This document shows positions 42,253 through 46,722 of a stretch of 46,722 bases of DNA, in pieces. The position numbers and the translations under genes are program-made. The DNA is from Minisyncoccota bacterium (GTDB taxonomy: Bacteria; Patescibacteriota; Microgenomatia; UBA1400; UBA12028). The stretch spans positions 1 to 46,722 of the forward strand of contig JACRHV010000006.1 of NCBI GenBank assembly GCA_016211945.1, read 5' to 3'. The first letter of the stretch is position 1. The number at the start of each line of letters is the position of its first letter. The notes beneath the pieces are model-generated. The model saw only the letters and a list, made by a program, of their open reading frames with translations. It was not told the origin of the DNA and did not search any database.

Positions 42253-42982
42253 GCGCCTCCTCAAGTTCTGTCTCTCCAGGTTCCGCTCGTTTTTGCTTCA
42301 AACATACTTCACATGTTGAATGATCTATGTTCCCCATTTCTTCATCAAACGCCCAAATTGCCGCTAACGCTTCTTCTGGTGTTGTGGCAACGCGCAGTAC
42401 TTCACGCTCATTTCCGCGCATCATCATGCGTTCACCTATAACATCCAACAACTCGTTCCAAAACTCGCCATACAAAATAAACGGCTTGTGATGACCAAAG
42501 TAGAGACGCGCCAACACCCATGCCGTGCCAAACTCGGAGAGTGTTCCTGTTCCGCCATTAAAAATAATATAGGCATCCGCGTGTTCCATGAGCTTGAACA
42601 TACGCTCAATATAGTTTTGTGTAATCACCTCTGTGTCTGCAACATTTCCAACATACCGCCCCTCAAATCCCGGAGCATCTTTGGGATAAAACGTCACCGC
42701 GATTGTCTCGCCACCGACTGAGGCCGCCCCCTTTGTTGCGGCATCCATAACACCAGGTCCACCGCCATCAACAATCGTAAGACCCTGTTTTGCAACGAGC
42801 TGCGCGGTTTTAAAGGCTTCTTTGTATAGCTCGGTTTCTGGCTCTGCATCCGCGTATCCAAAAAATGCCACATTTTTAATGTGTCGCATGAGTTGATATT
42901 TCTGTTCGCTCGATGTTTTTGAGGTGTCGTGAATAACGGTTTTTGCTCCGCTATGCTCTTCTTGTAGAGGTTGCGTATTCAT
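42245..42982 (-). CDS. LOG-family nucleotide phosphoribohydrolase-like protein
   Basis: The 245-residue protein has the LOG (TIGR00730, lysine decarboxylase-like) motifs PGVMDAATKGA and GGTGTLSEF (known PGxMEAxxxGA and GGxGTxxE). LOG enzymes hydrolyse nucleoside 5'-monophosphates to free base and ribose-5-phosphate. The C-terminus holds a CEVC pair. Ribose-5-phosphate fits RpiB, Rpe and the kinases in this run. The ATG at 42982 has no Shine-Dalgarno; a TATAGT box, overlapping the Rpe stop, ends 6 nt upstream. Substrate is not proven. Confidence 0.85.
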   Translation of the reverse strand: MNTQPLQEEHSGAKTVIHDTSKTSSEQKYQLMRHIKNVAFFGYADAEPETELYKEAFKTAQLVAKQGLTIVDGGGPGVMDAATKGAASVGGETIAVTFYPKDAPGFEGRYVGNVADTEVITQNYIERMFKLMEHADAYIIFNGGTGTLSEFGTAWVLARLYFGHHKPFILYGEFWNELLDVIGERMMMRGNEREVLRVATTPEEALAAIWAFDEEMGNIDHSTCEVCLKQKRAEPGETELEEAHV

Positions 42983-42988
42983 ACATAC

Positions 42989-42994
42989 ACTATA
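42989..42994 (-). promoter_or_regulatory. Candidate -10 box of the LOG gene, leaderless
   Basis: TATAGT on the minus strand ends 6 nt before the LOG ATG, and no Shine-Dalgarno is present. TTGCAG lies 18 bp upstream as a weak -35. Confidence 0.45.
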
Positions 42995-43634
42995 CAAGTT
43001 TTTTCAGCGACTCTGCAATGTTTTGTGATGCCCATAAATAATGCCCCGGCGTATAATGCGTCGCGCCAGCATCCTTACACAACCGAAACGTTTCCGGAGT
43101 AATTCCGCCATCAACAAAGAGATCACAGGTCAAATGCCTTTCATCAAGATGTTTTCGCACTTCATGTATTTTCTGTACTGCGATCAGCTCAAATTTCTGT
43201 CCCTGAAAGCCAGCGTGAATCGTCATCACTTGAATGACTTGCAGTCGCTTCCATTGATCTTCCTCTATTGCTGATACAGGCGTGTAAAGATCGAGTGAGA
43301 GACCAGCACTCCATCCACAACTTGCAACGTGATCAATAAAATCTTTTTGCGAGGACATCCGTTCTACTTGCCCAATAATTGCTCGAAGATTCTGTACACG
43401 CTCACATTCCACAACATAATCAATTGGTTCTATCGTTTGCAAGTGTAGATCTATGGACATGTTGTGGGTCGTTAATGAAGTGATATCAACGGGATGAAAT
43501 GTGATGTTATCCGCAAACTCCCCATCAATGATATCGATTTGAACACCAGAAACAAGTCCTTGAACAAGGTTGAGTTGTTCTTGGGCAAGCTCGAGTGAGT
43601 CAGTAAGAATTGAAGGAAAAATGTCGTTACGCAT
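42990..43634 (-). CDS. Ribulose-phosphate 3-epimerase-like protein (divergent)
   Basis: The 214-residue TIM-barrel protein starts FPSILTDSLELAQEQL and has VQIDIIDGEF, DLHLQT, VMTIHAGFQGQKF and LFVDGGITPETF. These match Rpe at each motif (known: PSIL, MDGHFVPN, DxHLM, PGFGGQ, DGGI), but several usual residues differ (MDGHFVPN is IDGEFADN; the phosphate-binding end is TPGHYL). It may act on another sugar phosphate. The ATG at 43634 overlaps the RpiB stop by 8 bp. A start at 43658 is also open but less likely. It belongs to the pentose-phosphate group here. Confidence 0.78.
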   Translation of the reverse strand: MRNDIFPSILTDSLELAQEQLNLVQGLVSGVQIDIIDGEFADNITFHPVDITSLTTHNMSIDLHLQTIEPIDYVVECERVQNLRAIIGQVERMSSQKDFIDHVASCGWSAGLSLDLYTPVSAIEEDQWKRLQVIQVMTIHAGFQGQKFELIAVQKIHEVRKHLDERHLTCDLFVDGGITPETFRLCKDAGATHYTPGHYLWASQNIAESLKKLV

Positions 43635-44061
43635 AGTGTTTTTCGATCTCTTGAACACGTCTGTGATAGCGTTCGTCTTTCCCGTACGGAGTTTCTATAA
43701 ATGTCTTCACGATTGTTTCTACTTGATCTGGATCGACCCACTGTGCGGATAATGTCATGATATTCGCGTGGTCATCATTTCTTGCCCATCGCACTTCTTC
43801 CGACGTCCTGCACTCCACTGCACGAATTCCGGTAAAACGATTTGCCGCAATGGCCATACCACCTCCACTTCTACAAACAAGAATCCCACTATTATTCTCT
43901 GGATCTTGAAGCACGCGCGTTGCAACCGATTGTGCGTATGTAGGATAATCGTCATCCGGATTCAATGTAAATGCACCGCAATCTTCAGTTTTTTGCCCCA
44001 AAAGCTGCTTTATGTGTTCTTTCAATGCAAAACCGCCATGATCCGCGCCAAGAAAGATCAT
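43627..44061 (-). CDS. rpiB: Ribose-5-phosphate isomerase B (RpiB/LacAB family)
   Basis: RpiB interconverts ribose-5-phosphate and ribulose-5-phosphate. The 144-residue length is typical. Seen: GADHGGF (5-11), LVCRSGGGMAIAANR with the probable catalytic Cys63, and NDDHANIMTL. In E. coli RpiB the comparable loop is CGTGIGM; here it is CRSGGGM, a modest difference. AAGGA lies before the ATG. It overlaps Rpe by 8 bp, so the isomerase and epimerase are made together. Confidence 0.92.
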   Translation of the reverse strand: MIFLGADHGGFALKEHIKQLLGQKTEDCGAFTLNPDDDYPTYAQSVATRVLQDPENNSGILVCRSGGGMAIAANRFTGIRAVECRTSEEVRWARNDDHANIMTLSAQWVDPDQVETIVKTFIETPYGKDERYHRRVQEIEKHYA

Positions 44062-44069
44062 AGAATTCC

Positions 44070-44489
44070 TTACTCAATAATCAATGTCCCCTTCATACCC
44101 ATCATTCTGTGTGCACCGACCGAACAATAATACTCGTACTTTCCTGCAACATCGCTAGAGACAATAATCGCTTGCGATTCTCCTTCTTTGAGCTGTTTTG
44201 TTTTGACGCCAAGTTCGTCAATAACAAGATCGTGAAATCCTTCTGTATTTTTTACCTCTAACACAATTTTTTCACCCCTTTTTATCCGAATTTCTTTGAG
44301 ATCATATGAGAAGTTTGTCGCGTTGATCGTCACCGTTCTTTCTGGAACTGTTTGTGTCGTTTCTTTTTGTGTCTTTGTTCCACTACTCGGAGGCGTTGGT
44401 GCTGCTGGTGATTTTGATTGTTTTACGATGAAATATCCAAAAACAAGACCAATAAGAAGAAGAAAACCAATACCGTATTTTTTAGACAT
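44070..44489 (-). CDS. Membrane-anchored cupredoxin (blue copper protein)
   Basis: The 139-residue protein has an N-terminal membrane helix (about 5-22), a Pro/Thr linker and a cupredoxin domain (about 50-139). Copper ligands are His86 (GFHDLVI), Cys122, His127 and Met132 in YCSVGAHRMMGM, the full type-1 set with Cys-x4-His-x4-Met spacing. It probably carries electrons outside the membrane or handles copper. AAAGGAGTGTT lies before the ATG. It stands 8 bp before rpiB and behind the DUF59 gene, without an obvious partner oxidase in the window. Confidence 0.9.
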   Translation of the reverse strand: MSKKYGIGFLLLIGLVFGYFIVKQSKSPAAPTPPSSGTKTQKETTQTVPERTVTINATNFSYDLKEIRIKRGEKIVLEVKNTEGFHDLVIDELGVKTKQLKEGESQAIIVSSDVAGKYEYYCSVGAHRMMGMKGTLIIE

Positions 44490-44530
44490 AACACTCCTTT
44501 GTAAATGATGTATTTCTTTTGCTTATCGTA

Positions 44531-44869
44531 TCACAACCCGAGTTGCGCGCGCGATTCGGGATTCATCATATCAATAACCCATGGCGGATCAAAAGTAAGT
44601 TCGATTGTTACATCCTGCTTTGGGTCAATGTCTCCCAATCCCTTCAGTCCATCTTTTACCATTTGATCAAACACACTTGCTAATGGACAGCCTGGGGTAG
44701 TTAAGGTCATGAGAATATGAATGTGGATACGTTCACCGCTATCGGTTTGTATTGGCACGAACGAAACATCATAAATCAAACCCAAGTCCACGAGACCGAT
44801 CCGCAGTTCCGGGTCAAGAATTGTATTGAGTTGTTTGTAGATGTCTGCAATAGTGAACGGTGATTCCAT
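44531..44869 (-). CDS. DUF59/MIP18 (SufT/PaaD-like) iron-sulfur assembly protein
   Basis: The 112-residue protein has DPELRIGLVDLGLIYDV (known DPE...IVDLGLIY) and TTPGCPL (conserved Cys), features of the MIP18/SufT/PaaD family that helps iron-sulfur maturation. It is the single-domain form. The frame is open to 44920 but that part crosses a terminator hairpin. The ATG at 44869 has TGG-TAGAAT ending 7 nt before it and no Shine-Dalgarno. The ferredoxin at the window's end could be a client (inference). Confidence 0.88.
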   Translation of the reverse strand: MESPFTIADIYKQLNTILDPELRIGLVDLGLIYDVSFVPIQTDSGERIHIHILMTLTTPGCPLASVFDQMVKDGLKGLGDIDPKQDVTIELTFDPPWVIDMMNPESRAQLGL

Positions 44870-44876
44870 ATACGGC

Positions 44877-44882
44877 ATTCTA
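44877..44882 (-). promoter_or_regulatory. Candidate -10 box of the DUF59 gene, leaderless
   Basis: TAGAAT preceded by TGG on the minus strand ends 7 nt before the ATG. It lies directly behind the terminator of the upstream gene, so this gene needs its own promoter. Confidence 0.5.
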
Positions 44883-44884
44883 CC

Positions 44885-44910
44885 AAAAAGCCCTCCTTTC
44901 GGAGGGCTTT
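44885..44910 (-). terminator. Rho-independent terminator of the 65-residue gene
   Basis: On the minus strand AAAGCCCTCC, a GAAA tetraloop and GGAGGGCTTT form a perfect 10-bp stem, with a run of five T. It lies 20 bp behind the 65-residue gene and before the DUF59 start. Confidence 0.92.
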
Positions 44911-44929
44911 CCTGTTTCAAACAAAAAGC

Positions 44930-45127
44930 TTACGCTTTTTTCAAGACTGGCATACCAGTTCTCTTGGTTTCCATAACCTTGTACCCTGATGGTACGGAGT
45001 CAAGGGAACCATCGCGCACATCACGCGCGAAGAAATAAATTACTTGAACGCGTCCGTTTTTCAACGTGACTTTGCGAGTGTGCAGATAATACGTCTGCCC
45101 CTTGCTGTTCTTGTATGAGAATGCCAT
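44930..45127 (-). CDS. 65-residue conserved-looking protein, function unknown
   Basis: A small basic protein with three or four predicted strands: YKNSKGQTYYLHTR, VQVIYFFARD and a C-terminal segment ending KRTGMPVLKK. The pattern resembles a small protein often met in CPR genomes, which I recall only by its look; no function is known to me. A strong AAAGGAGGGAAAC ribosome site, a near-consensus promoter and a clean terminator make it a single-gene unit likely to be highly expressed. Confidence 0.78.
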   Translation of the reverse strand: MAFSYKNSKGQTYYLHTRKVTLKNGRVQVIYFFARDVRDGSLDSVPSGYKVMETKRTGMPVLKKA

Positions 45128-45162
45128 GTTTCCCTCCTTTGGTTTAATATGGCTATTTTTCC

Positions 45163-45191
45163 ATTCTATACATTCTCGAGGTGCACTTCAA
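45163..45191 (-). promoter_or_regulatory. Promoter of the 65-residue gene
   Basis: On the minus strand TTGAAG (45186-45191), a 17-bp spacer and TAGAAT (45163-45168). The leader of about 29 nt carries AAAGGAGGG. This contrasts with the leaderless-type starts nearby. Confidence 0.7.
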
Positions 45192-45199
45192 GTAGAAGT

Positions 45200-45700
45200 T
45201 TACTCTCCCATATTCACAACACCCTCGAGCACTTTTTCCTCAAGTATATTGTCTTTTCTTACCTCCTGAGAAACAACGACCGTCATCACTTCTGGAAGTT
45301 GAGAGGGCGATGTGTAGTCAACAACATACCCACCCTTCCCTATTCTCATTGTTCCCATCAATGTCGAGCTCCCGTCAATAATCATCCACGCTTGATACGA
45401 GCCTTTTTGGAGTTGTGGAAGATTTGCAAGAACCGTTATTAATCTACGATCCTCCGACCACTGCACAACACCGTATCCTTCTGTGCGTCCAACCGACTTC
45501 AGTTGAGCAACACGTTTTTCTGGAATACCAAATCTTTTCAAGAGCGCCTGACTATTATCGTCAACAGAAATTCCTTCTGTTAACACTCCTTGTGGTTTTG
45601 GAATATTTGATGTCTGCGCGTTCCACCACTTATATCCGAGTACAACACCAAACGCGAGAACAACGAGGATGGGCAGGAGAAACAATGGATTCCTATTCAT
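45200..45700 (-). CDS. Membrane-anchored RskA-like (anti-sigma-K domain) protein
   Basis: The 166-residue protein has an N-terminal helix (about 5-24), then a beta-rich outer domain. VVQWSEDRRLITVLANLP and KGSYQAWMI resemble the RskA C-terminal (anti-sigma-K) domain. No N-terminal zinc anti-sigma part is present and no sigma gene is close, so it may be only the sensor-like or a structural domain. AAAGGAGATAC lies before the ATG. It lies 35 bp behind the DsbA-like gene on the same strand. Confidence 0.65.
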   Translation of the reverse strand: MNRNPLFLLPILVVLAFGVVLGYKWWNAQTSNIPKPQGVLTEGISVDDNSQALLKRFGIPEKRVAQLKSVGRTEGYGVVQWSEDRRLITVLANLPQLQKGSYQAWMIIDGSSTLMGTMRIGKGGYVVDYTSPSQLPEVMTVVVSQEVRKDNILEEKVLEGVVNMGE

Positions 45701-45735
45701 GTATCTCCTTTTTCAATGATAGATCAACCATACTC

Positions 45736-46359
45736 CTATTTAAGATATTTTTCAACTGTCGATTGTAAATCTGCGGTTTGCGTGCGTTGGCCATTCACAA
45801 AAAATGTTGGTGTTGAGTTCACTCCAAGCGCTGTACCATCTGCAATATCCTGGGCAACTTTCTGTTCAAACGTTTTCGTCTTCAATGATTGCTCCATGAG
45901 ATCTGGAGGAATACTGAACTCTTTTGCGAAATCTTTAAAGATATTCAAAACGTTCTCTTGTGTTTCCGTTCCCCATACCTCCTGTTGTTCGAACAGCCTA
46001 TCATGATATGGCCAAAACTTTCCCATACTGCCAGCTGTTTCTGCCGCAAGCGCCGCGAGTTGTGCATATTTATGCTGCGAAAGCGGGAAATGTCGATAGA
46101 CAAGTTTTACCTCGTTTGGATTTGCTTCCACAATTTTCTTGACAAGTGGTTGGGCCGCTTTGCATGCCGGACACTGGAGATCGCTAAACTCCACAATTGT
46201 GACTTTTGGCTGGGCACTTCCTGTAGCGTTATGTGCGTCACCTAGAAGTCTGGTCTGTTCCACAGGAGCGCCAGCTTTATTGCTAAACATAAATGCAACA
46301 ACAAATACGAGTAAGAATGTTCCAATAAGTGTTCCCAAAAGAAGTGGAATGTTTTTCAT
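45736..46359 (-). CDS. Membrane-anchored DsbA-like thiol oxidoreductase
   Basis: The 207-residue protein has an N-terminal membrane helix (about 6-26) and a thioredoxin-fold domain with SDLQCPACKAAQ (Cys63, Cys66) and the cis-Pro segment STPTFFVNG. This matches the DSBA/thioredoxin_4 family, which forms or shuffles disulfides in outer proteins. The many Cys-rich surface proteins in this window are likely clients. The ATG at 46359 has a promoter-like pair ending 7 nt upstream; the longer open frame to 46395 would cover it. No DsbB/VKOR partner is in the window. Confidence 0.9.
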   Translation of the reverse strand: MKNIPLLLGTLIGTFLLVFVVAFMFSNKAGAPVEQTRLLGDAHNATGSAQPKVTIVEFSDLQCPACKAAQPLVKKIVEANPNEVKLVYRHFPLSQHKYAQLAALAAETAGSMGKFWPYHDRLFEQQEVWGTETQENVLNIFKDFAKEFSIPPDLMEQSLKTKTFEQKVAQDIADGTALGVNSTPTFFVNGQRTQTADLQSTVEKYLK

Positions 46360-46366
46360 ATATGCA

Positions 46367-46395
46367 AAGGTATCACGAAAATTCGCCTTGGGCAA
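46367..46395 (-). promoter_or_regulatory. Candidate promoter of the DsbA-like gene, leaderless
   Basis: On the minus strand TTGCCC (46390-46395), a 17-bp spacer and TACCTT (46367-46372) with TGA before it. The -10 ends 7 nt before the ATG, and there is no Shine-Dalgarno. Confidence 0.45.
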
Positions 46396-46416
46396 GATAT
46401 GTTAACATATTTTTCT

Positions 46417-46695
46417 TTATCGAGGCCACACCTGTTCTCCAGTTTCTATATTCGTCACAACAATCGCTGCTGTAGGACAACTTTGTGCTGCCAATAACTT
46501 AACATCGTCAAGCTCATCTTCGCTTATCACAAATGCTTTTTGATCTTTGTCTAACCCGAATACTTTTGGCGCAATCGCAACACATGATGCAGCGCCGATG
46601 CACTTGTCTCGAAGCACCTCAACTTTATATTTCTCCAACGGTTTTTGGTTTGGTTGTTTGTTGTCTTGTGGTGTCGTTTTTTTTATATCTACCAT
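46417..46695 (-). CDS. Ferredoxin with three-Cys cluster site
   Basis: The 92-residue protein has a Lys/Gln-rich start (1-22) and a ferredoxin domain. CIGAASC (32-38) and SCPTAA (Cys73) form the cluster site. The middle Cys of the usual CxxCxxC is Ala, as in single-cluster ferredoxins with [3Fe-4S] or a ligand-poor [4Fe-4S] centre. VAIAPKVFGLDKD and the ending VETGEQVWP are typical. It should move electrons in the cytoplasm. A clear AAAGGAGAAAC lies before the ATG. Its partner enzyme is not evident; the DsbA-like gene follows in the same direction. Confidence 0.88.
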   Translation of the reverse strand: MVDIKKTTPQDNKQPNQKPLEKYKVEVLRDKCIGAASCVAIAPKVFGLDKDQKAFVISEDELDDVKLLAAQSCPTAAIVVTNIETGEQVWPR

Positions 46696-46722
46696 GTTTC
46701 TCCTTTGTGATTAACTTTTTGC

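Noticed and set aside
44870-44920. Longer N-terminus of the DUF59 protein
   Set aside because: The extension is encoded by a perfect terminator hairpin of the upstream gene.

Overview
The window looks like chromosomal DNA of a Candidate Phyla Radiation / Patescibacteria bacterium, most like the Microgenomates-type lineages. This is inferred from the kinds of genes present, not from a marker phylogeny. The supporting signs are an orphan VirD4/TraG-like ATPase with a small Pro-rich partner, DUF5667-type and LiaF-like small membrane proteins, Cys-rich Ser/Pro surface proteins with LPKAG-like tails, cohesin/dockerin-domain proteins, adenosylcobalamin-dependent ribonucleotide reductases, and dense gene packing with many 4-bp ATGA overlaps. 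TGA is used as a stop, so the code is standard table 11. No stretch above 300 bases lacks a gene.

Layout. 1-3972 (minus): recF (cut by the window edge), lepA and murJ. 4176-9336 (plus): three membrane-anchored surface proteins (fibronectin-III/Ig-like, a 1009-residue Cys-rich protein, and an LPKAG-tailed Cys-rich protein). 9352-10433: tRNA-Ile(UAU) with a 71-codon gene directly behind it, divergent from an AbrB-type antitoxin / Doc toxin pair. 10442-18549 (minus): SDR oxidoreductase, TraG-like ATPase and partner, cobO, two cohesin-domain proteins (one with a C-terminal dockerin) and maf. 18596-19418 (plus): two small exported or membrane proteins. 19433-29694 (minus): an unusual deoxyribonucleotide operon, nrdR - nrdJ - nrdJ with intein - membrane metalloprotease - Nudix - MazG - nrdJ, headed by two NrdR boxes. 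29805-31648 (minus): DUF5667 protein, CPBP-family protein and an NMP kinase. 31685-37565 (plus): two class A penicillin-binding proteins flanking a GH18 protein. 37573-43634 (minus): cmk, small membrane proteins, S-adenosylhomocysteinase, two PfkB kinases, a LOG-family protein and a divergent Rpe. 43627-46695 (minus): RpiB, cupredoxin, a DUF59/SufT-like protein, a 65-residue protein, an RskA-like protein, a DsbA-like thioredoxin and a ferredoxin.

How the genes fit together. CobO would make the adenosylcobalamin needed by three class II ribonucleotide reductases. NrdR can shut the operon down through its two boxes, and Nudix, MazG and Maf proteins clean or balance nucleotide pools. S-adenosylhomocysteinase plus an adenosine-kinase-like PfkB protein would recycle adenosine. 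LOG, the second PfkB kinase, Rpe and RpiB all touch ribose-5-phosphate. MurJ, both PBPs and the GH18 protein build or trim the wall that carries the large surface proteins.

Two genome-scale signals stand out. First, about eleven genes have no Shine-Dalgarno but carry a -10-like box (often with TGN before it) that ends only 6-8 nt before the start codon. This predicts leaderless transcripts next to genes that have clear AGGAGG sites. Second, one of the three nrdJ genes carries a full LAGLIDADG intein placed exactly before its predicted catalytic cysteine, while its two paralogues in the same operon are uninterrupted.
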